IMG/VR virus record: IMGVR_UViG_3300046464_000013
Span: 1 to 38,779 of that record
Reading direction: 5' to 3' (one strand)
Origin: a virus
DNA: 38,779 nucleotides
Shown: positions 7,811 through 14,752 of the stretch, piece after piece
How positions within the stretch are numbered: position 1 is the first letter of the stretch
How the letters are laid out: every line of letters starts with the position of its first letter
The notes under the pieces: model-generated
What the model was told of the DNA's origin: nothing
The model's input: the letters and a program-made list of their open reading frames with translations, nothing else
Databases searched by the model: none
Translations under genes and position numbers: made by a program

Positions 7811-8796
7811 TCGGGTTGTTAATCGCATCTCCCGTCAGTGCTGCTGATGTGGGAGGTGTTTCTGCGACTGCCAATCCAATCGCGAATTCATCAGGCTCAG
7901 TTACGAACCAAGCTATTCAGGTATTACAAGGACCATATATCACTAACCAATATGGTGGGGGTATTGCATGTCAAGGACCGACTGCTAATATCACACCATT
8001 CATTACTCATGCTCGTAGTCAGAAGGATCCATTTGAGACATACTACATGGAACCTCAGTATGACAACAGAGATTTTCAAGGCCAAATGGTAGAGACTCAG
8101 AAAGTAGTAAAGAACTTTCCTTGGGAACCACATTATGATAATAGAACATATACAAACTCAGAAGGTGAAACTGTTCGTGCCTATGAAGATGGTGCAGACA
8201 TGACTATCACCGTTATGGAAATGGCAGGTGATGGTGTGCCTGATAATCCAGGGTCAGAACTCTGGAGGAAACCAGTAAGAACTGGTGATGCAATTAATAA
8301 TAGTACAAGTCTTGGTTTATCTGCAACACTTTCTTTCCCACTTGATGGTGGAATGCAAGAGCGTTGTAAGCAAGCAGCAGATACTCAAATCCAAATGCAG
8401 CAACAAATGATTGCTAACAAAAGATTAGACTTTGAGATTGCAAGACTTAAGAATTGTGGTCAGTTAATGCAACAAGGAATAAGTTTTCATCCCAGAAGTC
8501 CTTACTATAAAATATGTGCTGACGTAGTAGTTAATAATGTCAATGCTATCAAGCAACATCGTCACTCTATCCCTTCGGTTTCAGTGCCGAACGTAAGACC
8601 TTTATCGCCCGATTCCGATCCCGTTGCTCTGCCCTCTTCTGCGACACCGACAATACAGGGGGCGTCTTACCCCGTAAGGCAGCAATCTTCTTTATCACCT
8701 TCTTCACAGTCGGTTTCACAACCTTTAACAAAAGATCAGCAAGAGGCTTTGCAAGCAGTGCAGAAGTCGTCGCGACTACAGCAATTGAGGCGGTAA
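7519..8796 (+). CDS. exported protein 3, start codon uncertain
   Basis: The frame is open from 7498 to 8796, and the nearest ATG is at 7519, deep inside the previous gene. The protein looks real only from about 7777, where RNRYNKYLYPVIGLLIASPVSA forms a typical signal peptide just before the mature ADVGG. No ATG or GTG lies in frame there. The mature part has a Cys-containing segment (GGGIACQGPTANITPF), PWEPHYDNRTY, a strand-rich middle (SLGLSATLSFPLDGG) and a helical MQERCKQAADTQIQMQQQM region. A Ser/Pro/Gln-rich tail runs over the convergent gene at 8567. A non-AUG start, a -1 frameshift or a sequence error could explain the missing start. I assign no function. Confidence 0.6.
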   Translation: MAIFSIGFKRDQRGAIPQSEPNDKLSDSESIRRNRGASNKRQLWSRFKWTEFYNRRTRSSIPVHSDLHGTRGNESNCNPKNNRGYQRNRYNKYLYPVIGLLIASPVSAADVGGVSATANPIANSSGSVTNQAIQVLQGPYITNQYGGGIACQGPTANITPFITHARSQKDPFETYYMEPQYDNRDFQGQMVETQKVVKNFPWEPHYDNRTYTNSEGETVRAYEDGADMTITVMEMAGDGVPDNPGSELWRKPVRTGDAINNSTSLGLSATLSFPLDGGMQERCKQAADTQIQMQQQMIANKRLDFEIARLKNCGQLMQQGISFHPRSPYYKICADVVVNNVNAIKQHRHSIPSVSVPNVRPLSPDSDPVALPSSATPTIQGASYPVRQQSSLSPSSQSVSQPLTKDQQEALQAVQKSSRLQQLRR

Positions 8797-9373
8797 CAGT
8801 TACAGCACCTGGTGATGGTAGGTTAGCAACAATCTGATCTGGTATATTTAAAGTGTCAAATACAGGGAGACATTCTTTTCCTACTGTCTCATACCTGACT
8901 ATCTTTTTATTATTTTCTAATACTTTTCCTACGGGATTCTTTAGCTGCTGCTCTCTTGTAGGACACTCTGCCTTTGCAGGCGGTGGAGGTGGCGGTGCTT
9001 TAGTATCTGTTTTAGTATCATCTTTTTTCTCAGGAGATTTCATAGGTGGAGGTGGAGGTGCCTCTGTTGTCATCTCTAATTTATTTGGATCATAATCTAT
9101 TGGATTGAAACTAGGTGTTCCTGCATCACAAAATACTCGGACTCCATCCCTGTCTTCTTCTTTGAGTGTTTGATTCTCACTACTATCTCTATGAGACTCA
9201 ACACATCCAGGTATATTAACAATAGGAACACCCACCTGTGTAGTCACGGGTGGGTAAACTGGTAGTGCCTGCGGAGGATTAACCATCCAATCAGGCATTA
9301 CATTAATATTTAAATCACGAATATTACCGATACTAATATCATTATTCGGAATATCAATATCAGGAATGTCCAT
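8567..9373 (-). CDS. proline-rich protein with basic C-terminus
   Basis: The 268-residue protein begins MDIPDIDIPNN and has an N-terminal part rich in Asp, Ile and Pro. Two polyproline runs (EAPPPPPMK and APPPPPPAK, near residues 100-130) flank a charged linker. A hydrophobic Ala-rich stretch follows (TVTASIAVVATTSALLAKPLADLLLKVV), then a very basic end (KKVIKKIAALRGK, QKRAEQRDRNRAIKVL). A TTG start six bases upstream is possible, but the ATG overlaps the upstream stop as TAATG. Its last 230 bases lie opposite the end of the plus-strand gene. Unknown function; a membrane-associated or virion protein is plausible given its neighbours. Confidence 0.6.
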   Translation of the reverse strand: MDIPDIDIPNNDISIGNIRDLNINVMPDWMVNPPQALPVYPPVTTQVGVPIVNIPGCVESHRDSSENQTLKEEDRDGVRVFCDAGTPSFNPIDYDPNKLEMTTEAPPPPPMKSPEKKDDTKTDTKAPPPPPPAKAECPTREQQLKNPVGKVLENNKKIVRYETVGKECLPVFDTLNIPDQIVANLPSPGAVTVTASIAVVATTSALLAKPLADLLLKVVKPTVKKVIKKIAALRGKTPPVLSVSQKRAEQRDRNRAIKVLRSALKPKG

Positions 9374-9942
9374 TAGCAATCATTAAATACACTACCAACT
9401 GTAGAACCAATACTGGACCCTGCTTTCTGTCCTAGGAGCAATGCCCATCCACCTGCTAACCAACCCACGTAGGGGACGCTAGCAAGGGCAGGAACAGCGA
9501 CACCAGCAGCGATAGCACTACCTGCCATTGCACCTTGAGACCGTGCTCCAGCGTCCGCCACGATACACTCTATGTCTTTTGCAGACTTTCCCTCGCCCTC
9601 TGATACGGCACCTCCTAGATTGCGTGTGCCGTCCATAGTGAATTGGTCTTGACGCCACTCTCGTCTAACCTCAGTGGTGTTACCACCAAAGAATCCTTTA
9701 TTATTTTTATCCAGGGATAAAGATTTTTGGGACTCAAGGATAGCAGGATCGTTTGCACGATACTCAACCTCATATCCATCCTTACTACCTTTAATTCTAT
9801 AAGATGAATAATCACCTTTAGGAATATTGATAATAGGAATCTGAGGTTGTCTCGGTCTGTGAATTACATATCCCAACAAACCAATATGTGCGATAGCAAA
9901 TAGACCACCGACAGCACCAGCTACAATCTTTAGTTTGGACAT
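9373..9942 (-). CDS. membrane protein with N-terminal anchor and glycine-rich C-terminus
   Basis: The 189-residue protein opens with MSKLKIVAGAVGGLFAIAHIGLLGYVI, a signal anchor or uncleaved signal. A polar middle follows (PRQPQIPIINIPKGDYSSYRIKG). The hydrophobic, glycine-rich C-terminal third (GAMAGSAIAAGVAVPALASVPYVGWLAGGWALLLG) has the look of a glycine-zipper membrane domain. It sits two bases after the 87-residue gene and overlaps the next start by TAATG. No family is recognised; glycine-zipper proteins often insert into or perforate membranes, but that is only suggestive. Confidence 0.6.
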   Translation of the reverse strand: MSKLKIVAGAVGGLFAIAHIGLLGYVIHRPRQPQIPIINIPKGDYSSYRIKGSKDGYEVEYRANDPAILESQKSLSLDKNNKGFFGGNTTEVRREWRQDQFTMDGTRNLGGAVSEGEGKSAKDIECIVADAGARSQGAMAGSAIAAGVAVPALASVPYVGWLAGGWALLLGQKAGSSIGSTVGSVFNDC

Positions 9943-9944
9943 GA

Positions 9945-10208
9945 TTACATACCAAACGGAATAGCACCACCCGTCGCAGATGGAAGTGCAGGAATAGCGC
10001 CACCCGTCGCAGATGGCAGTTCTGGCATTGCAGAATCCATCATCCCAGGAAGTTGTCCTGCAATTGCTTCTGCTGCTGCGCCAGCAACTTGTCCCTTTAC
10101 GTTCTCAATAATAGAATCTTTATTAAGATATACTGCAGCACCACCACCAACAATACCAGCAGTTCCTACGAATGATAGCAGTGCTAAAACGTTAATTACT
10201 TTTTGCAT
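9945..10208 (-). CDS. small membrane protein with tandem LPSATGGAIP repeat
   Basis: The 87-residue protein has an N-terminal hydrophobic segment (INVLALLSFVGTAGIVGGGAAVYL), a short helical stretch (SIIENVKGQVAGAAAEAIAG) and a C-terminal tandem repeat in which LPSATGGAIP occurs twice, 11 residues apart. GGAG precedes the ATG by six bases. It belongs to the run of four minus-strand genes (10639 down to 8567) that all carry membrane segments or proline-rich parts. Function unknown. Confidence 0.6.
   Translation of the reverse strand: MQKVINVLALLSFVGTAGIVGGGAAVYLNKDSIIENVKGQVAGAAAEAIAGQLPGMMDSAMPELPSATGGAIPALPSATGGAIPFGM
9967..10016 (-). repeat. 17-bp direct repeat, two copies
   Basis: CCACCCGTCGCAGATGG occurs at 9967-9983 and again at 10000-10016, 33 bases apart. 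It encodes the duplicated LPSATGGAIP units of the small membrane protein. The two copies are identical at DNA level, which points to a recent or still unstable in-frame duplication. Confidence 0.85.
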
Positions 10209-10219
10209 TTTGTTCTCCG

Positions 10220-10639
10220 TTACATTTTGTATGAATCGTCAGTAGAAATTTTGACTGGTGCCTGTTCAATACGAATAGTTTGTGCAGGTGCAGTTTGTGC
10301 TGCTTTCTCAATCAATCTTTCCATCTGGTCTTTTGTGATACCACCATTACTACCACCACCTTCTCCTGCTTTCTTTGCTGCCTGAACACCAAAAGTCGCA
10401 AGCACCCCAGTAAAGACACTCGCGATAAAAGTTGGATCTAGTTTCTGCTCGGGAATTCCCAATGCTGGTGGAAGTTTGATGTATGCCAGCGTGAGTATTC
10501 CGCCAGACCAAACAAGAATACCAAGGCGAACAAAGGTAGACAGAATAGCAAGCTGTTCTTCTTTGTCATCTGCTGCCTCCTTAATCTTACCAAGAAGACC
10601 TTTCTTTTTAGGATCCTCTTTTTTAACTTCTTCTGACAT
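10220..10639 (-). CDS. two-helix membrane protein, possible holin
   Basis: The 139-residue protein has a highly charged N-terminus (MSEEVKKEDPKKKGLLGKIKE) and two membrane segments at about residues 33-55 (LSTFVRLGILVWSGGILTLAYI) and 68-85 (FIASVFTGVLATFGVQA). A glycine-rich linker (AGEGGGSNGG) and a soluble tail follow. Two short membrane helices with charged ends match class II holins and spanins only in general form, so the holin idea is weak. A CCTAAATA element just upstream of its 5' region could be its late promoter, which would suit a structural or lysis role. Confidence 0.6.
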   Translation of the reverse strand: MSEEVKKEDPKKKGLLGKIKEAADDKEEQLAILSTFVRLGILVWSGGILTLAYIKLPPALGIPEQKLDPTFIASVFTGVLATFGVQAAKKAGEGGGSNGGITKDQMERLIEKAAQTAPAQTIRIEQAPVKISTDDSYKM

Positions 10640-10659
10640 TAACGAACAGCAAGGCTCTT

Positions 10660-10667
10660 CTATTTAG
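10660..10667 (-). promoter_or_regulatory. possible late promoter (CCTAAATA type)
   Basis: A TCTATTTAG stretch on the plus strand gives CTAAATAGA on the minus strand, about 25 bases before the ATG of the two-helix membrane protein. The element overlaps the regA stop codon, so it may be chance. Confidence 0.35.
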
Positions 10668-11092
10668 GATTCTGTAGGTTGTCTTTTCTTACCAATATTA
10701 TACTTAGACTCTAGCGTCCATTCGGTTTTTTCTTTATATGCAATGACTTTAATTTGACTGAGTGGTGCAGCATCTGTCACAACCTCTTCTTTTACAATCT
10801 CCACTAGACCCCAGTCAGATAGGAGTTTGATAATTCGGTTGCGTCGTTGGACATCATTCTCAGATAAGTTTGCTTTCTTACCATCAAGTGCAAATAATTC
10901 TTTAAAATGAACAATATAATACTGACCTTTCTTATGTAAGATATGACACGACTGAAATAGTTTCCTCTCTTTTCTAGAGGCAACTCCAATACGAGTAAGA
11001 GTTTCACGAACTTTTAGGAAGTCATCAGGTTCCTTTAGATTCACCTCCACCATATCATTTTTGGTCCACTGAACTTCTTTAGGTTCATTCAT
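10664..11092 (-). CDS. regA: RegA translational repressor
   Basis: RegA binds the initiation regions of many early mRNAs and lowers their translation. The 142-residue protein matches T4 RegA closely by eye: EVNLKEPDDFLKVRETLTRIG, then FQSCHILHKKGQYYIVHFKELF, LLSDWGLVEIV, and the end TEWTLESKYNIGKK. It has about 13 extra residues at the N-terminus compared with T4 (122 residues). I kept the first ATG because it has AAAGGTGG upstream and an ATGA overlap with gp62. A start at 11053 would give the T4-like N-terminus. Position after gp62 is as in T4. Confidence 0.93.
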   Translation of the reverse strand: MNEPKEVQWTKNDMVEVNLKEPDDFLKVRETLTRIGVASRKERKLFQSCHILHKKGQYYIVHFKELFALDGKKANLSENDVQRRNRIIKLLSDWGLVEIVKEEVVTDAAPLSQIKVIAYKEKTEWTLESKYNIGKKRQPTES

Positions 11093-11493
11093 TGTTTCTT
11101 ACCACCTTTATTCAATTTGTCTTTAATAACCATGAGTTGGTTTTCGGTAAGAATCCTGAGTGCTTGCATTGCTTTCTCGGTTGAATAACCATAGAACTGT
11201 TTTACAAGTTCAATATCCTTCACCTTTTCTTTTTTACCCCAAGGAGAAAATCTCTTACGGGACCTGACGGTATTTATAAAGAAATCATACTGAAGTTTTT
11301 TATCCAATCCAGGATACTGATTCATCTCATTAGAAAACATCACAGTATCCATGTGATGAGACATACATTTATTGATGATATATGGAGGATAGTTCTGTTC
11401 CCATGCGGGATCTTCATCCTCCATAAGATTCTTTTTAGTCAAATTGATAGAATTTAAATAATCCTTAAGAGGATACCTGTCATCATACGACAT
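11089..11493 (-). CDS. 62: gp62 clamp-loader small subunit
   Basis: This is the small subunit of the gp44/62 loader that opens the gp45 ring onto DNA. The 134-residue protein is shorter than T4 gp62 (187) and diverged, so the call rests on position between the gp44 gene and regA and on cyanophage-type features. These are YPPYIINKCMSHHMDTVMFSNEMNQYP, then LQYDFFINTVRSRKRFSPWGKK, and a C-terminal helix with ALRILTENQL. The start overlaps the dam gene by 11 bases. The end overlaps regA by ATGA. Confidence 0.85.
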   Translation of the reverse strand: MSYDDRYPLKDYLNSINLTKKNLMEDEDPAWEQNYPPYIINKCMSHHMDTVMFSNEMNQYPGLDKKLQYDFFINTVRSRKRFSPWGKKEKVKDIELVKQFYGYSTEKAMQALRILTENQLMVIKDKLNKGGKKQ

Positions 11494-12310
11494 AGTTAAG
11501 TAGAAGAAGTTCTTTACGTTGTTGCTGTTCTTTCATATACTCACCCACTGAACGCATAGTATAAGTATGATCATACTCATATGGTTTCCAATCAATGAAT
11601 CTAGACTTGATTAGATTGGAAGAATTATATGATACCATTTGGTCGCAAGCATGTCTATCACATGCAAAGAAAAACTCATCATGGTCAAATCCTTTGTGCA
11701 TTCCACCTTTCTTACCATAGAGATTAGACTTAATCTCATAAGGAGGATCTAGATATACAAACGATTCCTTCTTGTTAGTCAGAAGTTCTTCGTATGACAG
11801 ATTAGTAATTCTCCAGTCTTGGATGAGTTCTCCGTAATAAGGGAGTTTGTCAATCCCTCGCATACTAAAGTTAGACTCTGACGCTTGTTTGCTGAAGGAA
11901 CTGGACTCAGTGAGACCAGAGAAAGAGCACTTATTAACAACGTAAAAACTAACAGCACGAGATAGGTTGGATGTCTGATCATTGTTTAATATGTCCTTAG
12001 CATCTAAAAATAATTCCTTTGCGGATACAGGTTCTGGATGACGATTCTTAAGTTGAACCAACTGGTCACGAAGTTTGCGACCATCATACTGGAGTTCTTT
12101 CCAGAAATTATATAATGGTTCGTACAAATCATTCACCCAGATATCCAGGTGAGGATACATCTGAGTGATATAAAGAGCAACAGAACCTCCACCAACAAAT
12201 GGTTCGCGAAATTCTGTGTAGTCTTTGAATAGTGGAAAGAACTCTGCCATCTTTTTAGTAGCACGAGACTTACCACCAGGATAACGAAGAGGTGTCTTTA
12301 GTGATGTCAT
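11483..12310 (-). CDS. dam: DNA N6-adenine methyltransferase (Dam, D12 class)
   Basis: The 275-residue enzyme transfers methyl from S-adenosylmethionine to adenine in DNA, typically GATC, which may protect the phage genome from restriction or mark it. The class alpha motif order is clear: LRYPGGKSRA near residue 8, the SAM-binding FREPFVGGGSV at 34-44, VNDLYEPLYNFW at 59-70 and the catalytic DPPY at 188-191. T4 dam is 259 residues. Here dam sits inside the clamp-loader operon, between the gp44 and gp62 genes, sharing ATGA with the Sm-like gene before it. Confidence 0.92.
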   Translation of the reverse strand: MTSLKTPLRYPGGKSRATKKMAEFFPLFKDYTEFREPFVGGGSVALYITQMYPHLDIWVNDLYEPLYNFWKELQYDGRKLRDQLVQLKNRHPEPVSAKELFLDAKDILNNDQTSNLSRAVSFYVVNKCSFSGLTESSSFSKQASESNFSMRGIDKLPYYGELIQDWRITNLSYEELLTNKKESFVYLDPPYEIKSNLYGKKGGMHKGFDHDEFFFACDRHACDQMVSYNSSNLIKSRFIDWKPYEYDHTYTMRSVGEYMKEQQQRKELLLLNYVV

Positions 12311-12600
12311 AGTATAAGTTGCTTGCTTGGAGTGATGATGTCAGGACCACCAAAGATACTATTATACTGCTTAACAACTTCTGGTTGAACTTCAACAGCA
12401 TAAATGACATGTTTCATATCAAGAGCAATCTCAGGTTGTTCCAAATTAATCACTGTTGCCCAAGGAGCAAATCCAATTTGTCCTTGTTGAGGAATAACAA
12501 CTAGAGCATTCTTGATGGTAAGAATACCGTTACTCCAGTCAATAACTTCAGCGATAATTTCTTCACCAGAAATAATTCGGATTAGTTTTACATCAATCAT
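12307..12600 (-). CDS. Sm-like (LSm fold) small protein, copy 3
   Basis: The 97-residue protein reads VKLIRIISGEEIIAEVIDW, LTIKNALVVIP, QIGFAPWATVINLEQ and KHVIYAVEVQPEVVKQY. This is the same sequence of strands and the same GE, PW and terminal Tyr landmarks as in the proteins at 5338 and 23915. It is the most compact copy and the best template for the family. It is coupled on both sides, TAATG with purS and ATGA with dam, so its level is tied to the clamp loader. An RNA-binding ring is what an LSm fold would imply; nothing here shows the target. Confidence 0.65.
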   Translation of the reverse strand: MIDVKLIRIISGEEIIAEVIDWSNGILTIKNALVVIPQQGQIGFAPWATVINLEQPEIALDMKHVIYAVEVQPEVVKQYNSIFGGPDIITPSKQLIL

Positions 12601-12875
12601 TATTCAATACCTTTAGGAAAGTCTTCAATTTCAGTCAGTTCATAGTCCCAGTCTTCCATGACTGTATTGGCAAGGAATCTATCAGATAGCATTTCGAGTT
12701 CTTTCTCAGCATACTCTCTGGTCTCTGCTTCCAACCAAACATCGATGACCTTACCAAGTCTAAGTTTCTTGATATCTAACTCAGACAATCTCTTACAGGC
12801 ATCTCTCACGGCATTGCCAGGAGAGTCATCAACCTGTGATCGTAGTCGGACAAATACTAATGCTTTAAATTTCAT
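12600..12875 (-). CDS. purS: PurS-like subunit of phosphoribosylformylglycinamidine synthase
   Basis: The 91-residue protein fits PurS, the small subunit that joins PurL and PurQ in the fourth step of purine synthesis. It begins FKALVFVRLRSQVDDSPGNAV, followed by LGKVIDVWLEAE and the signature FLANTVMEDWDYEL, which is close to the family's 'LANTVIEDYRYE'. Length is right for PurS (about 80-90). Phage purine genes are thought to raise nucleotide supply for replication. It sits between gp44 and the Sm-like gene with ATGA and TAATG overlaps, so it is made with the replisome. Confidence 0.85.
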   Translation of the reverse strand: MKFKALVFVRLRSQVDDSPGNAVRDACKRLSELDIKKLRLGKVIDVWLEAETREYAEKELEMLSDRFLANTVMEDWDYELTEIEDFPKGIE

Positions 12876-13813
12876 TTGAATTCACACTCCACCATAATTT
12901 GAGTTAGACATGCAAGTAGATTAATCTCTTGGTCTACAACAAAAGCAGACTTGTACTGGTACTCAGCAATGATTAGAACTGCTGCTGCAATACTAGGACC
13001 ACCCATGACACCAGATAGATTATCATACAATTTACGCATGATAGAAGTTGGATCTGAATCAAGGTTCTGAGTCACCCACTTCTTAACATCATTAAATTTC
13101 TTATCCTTTAATGCTGTTACAAGAGTATCAACATTGGCATCACCTAACGCCGCCAGAATACCAGTGTCGATAGACCCTGTGCTGGCATAGCGTTGCAACT
13201 CATTGAGAGTTCTTCGGAAGTCTGGGAAGTATTTCTGGACGACTTCTGCCAAAACTCTAGGAGCGAAGGTGACCTCCTCGCGCCTGAGGATATCTTGACA
13301 CCTTGTAAAAAACGCACCAGCAAGTTCTTGCTTTGTTTGACCTCGGACATTGAACTCTACGACCGTTGTCCTACTATGTAGTGGTTCAATAATCTTGTTT
13401 TTGAAGTTACAAGTGAATATGAACCTACAGTTTTTTTGGAACTCTTCGATACTTGCACGAAGGAGAAGTTGGACATCTGGGGTTGTGTTATCTGCCTCAT
13501 CAATGATAAGCACTTTGTGACGAGCAGAAGCAGTGAGAGACACAGTAGAGGCAAAGTTCTTTGCCTGATTGCGTACAGTATCCAGGAATCGACCTTCATC
13601 CGATCCATTGATAACATAATAATCTGCTCCCAGTTCTTTACACAGTGCTTTAGCGATAGTAGTCTTACCAACACCAGCAGTTCCAGACAAGAGGAGATTG
13701 GGAATCTCACCTTGGTCAATGAAACTCTGGAAGGTTTGCTTCACATTGGCAGGAAGAATACACTCCTCAACAGTCTGAGGACGATACTTCTCTACCCATA
13801 AAAAATCATTCAT
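12872..13813 (-). CDS. 44: gp44 clamp-loader ATPase large subunit
   Basis: The 313-residue AAA+ protein forms the ATPase ring of the clamp loader (T4 gp44 has 319). Walker A is GTAGVGKT at 44-51, Walker B is VLIIDEADN with D105 and E106, and the sensor 1 region is FIFTCNFKNKII. The arginine-containing HSRTTVVEF follows. The start overlaps the gp45 stop as TGATG and the stop overlaps purS. Confidence 0.96.
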   Translation of the reverse strand: MNDFLWVEKYRPQTVEECILPANVKQTFQSFIDQGEIPNLLLSGTAGVGKTTIAKALCKELGADYYVINGSDEGRFLDTVRNQAKNFASTVSLTASARHKVLIIDEADNTTPDVQLLLRASIEEFQKNCRFIFTCNFKNKIIEPLHSRTTVVEFNVRGQTKQELAGAFFTRCQDILRREEVTFAPRVLAEVVQKYFPDFRRTLNELQRYASTGSIDTGILAALGDANVDTLVTALKDKKFNDVKKWVTQNLDSDPTSIMRKLYDNLSGVMGGPSIAAAVLIIAEYQYKSAFVVDQEINLLACLTQIMVECEFK

Positions 13814-14472
13814 CAGTTGTTAGGTTCGAGAGCAATAAAATACTTGATTCCAGTACCTTGAAAGAGAGCAACATTCTGTCTACTAATAGTGACATTATAA
13901 TTACCTGCCAAAAGTTTCAGATTCTCAACCTTGAAACAATAACAGAACTCATCATCACTCTCACCAACCTCAACAGAGTAACTGTTGGAAGTATCGTTCT
14001 TCTTATCAGTTACGCACAAATTCATAGTACCATCAGAACAGAACAAGCATAGATCAGGAAGTTGATATACACTTGCCGCACGTTGAAGTTGTTGGAGAAC
14101 TCCTGCATCTAGACGAAACCGTACATCCTCAGAAGGAATATTAATCTCCTTTTCTGGAGGTTGAGTGATGATATCTGGGTCTGCATAGAAGAAACGAGTC
14201 TTCGACTTACCCCGTTGGTCACTCACAGTAACGTAATTGGATTGGGTAGTATCAATCTTTGGAGACTCAAAAAGAGACAAACCACCAAGGAATACACCCA
14301 AATCGTAAATAGAAATCTGGGTATCAAACTGTTCTTCAACATCAGCGATAGCAAGAATATTCTTGTTGATGCTGAGAGTAGAAACTGTATTGCCAGGTTT
14401 AATTACGATTGATTTGTTGATTGAACAAAAGTTCTTAAGGACTTCAATTGTAGATTTGGAAATTACGGTCAT
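13813..14472 (-). CDS. 45: gp45 sliding clamp
   Basis: The 219-residue protein is the ring-shaped processivity factor for gp43, and in T4 it also activates late transcription with gp55 and gp33. Length agrees with T4 gp45 (228). It is recognised by its place directly before gp44 and by T4-like segments such as STIEVLKNFCSINKSIVIKPGN and the C-terminal YFIALEPN. The start overlaps the DUF3310-like gene by ATGA. Confidence 0.92.
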   Translation of the reverse strand: MTVISKSTIEVLKNFCSINKSIVIKPGNTVSTLSINKNILAIADVEEQFDTQISIYDLGVFLGGLSLFESPKIDTTQSNYVTVSDQRGKSKTRFFYADPDIITQPPEKEINIPSEDVRFRLDAGVLQQLQRAASVYQLPDLCLFCSDGTMNLCVTDKKNDTSNSYSVEVGESDDEFCYCFKVENLKLLAGNYNVTISRQNVALFQGTGIKYFIALEPNN

Positions 14473-14750
14473 TGAGGGTAGGTTTCGGTAACTTTAGTTT
14501 TATCGGAAAAATGGAGGAGGAGCAATCCGTAGTGTAAGATCTTAATGATATCACGACGGGCAGTGCCCTTGCGATCATAGCGTGAGGCATACTTTAGGAT
14601 GTTGCTACGACAGAATGCCTCTGCATCACCACACGCTTCAATCAAGTCTAGCGTTTGAATCTCATCGTTGCCAGCAGAATAATGCTGACCATAGGTCCCA
14701 GAAATATAGTCGCGCAACTCCTTGAGAAGCGCATCTTCATTGTACTTCAT
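14469..14750 (-). CDS. DUF3310-like small protein
   Basis: The 93-residue protein has the phage DUF3310 pattern: QHYSAGNDEIQTLDLIEACG, an aromatic/Cys helix and ILKYASRYDRKGTARRDIIKILHYGLLLL. Members of this family are common in phages and some are called SaV-like or nucleotide-kinase-like, without firm function. I use the ATG at 14750; a TTG six bases upstream is possible. It lies two bases after cobS and overlaps gp45. Confidence 0.7.
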   Translation of the reverse strand: MKYNEDALLKELRDYISGTYGQHYSAGNDEIQTLDLIEACGDAEAFCRSNILKYASRYDRKGTARRDIIKILHYGLLLLHFSDKTKVTETYPQ

Positions 14751-14752
14751 AA

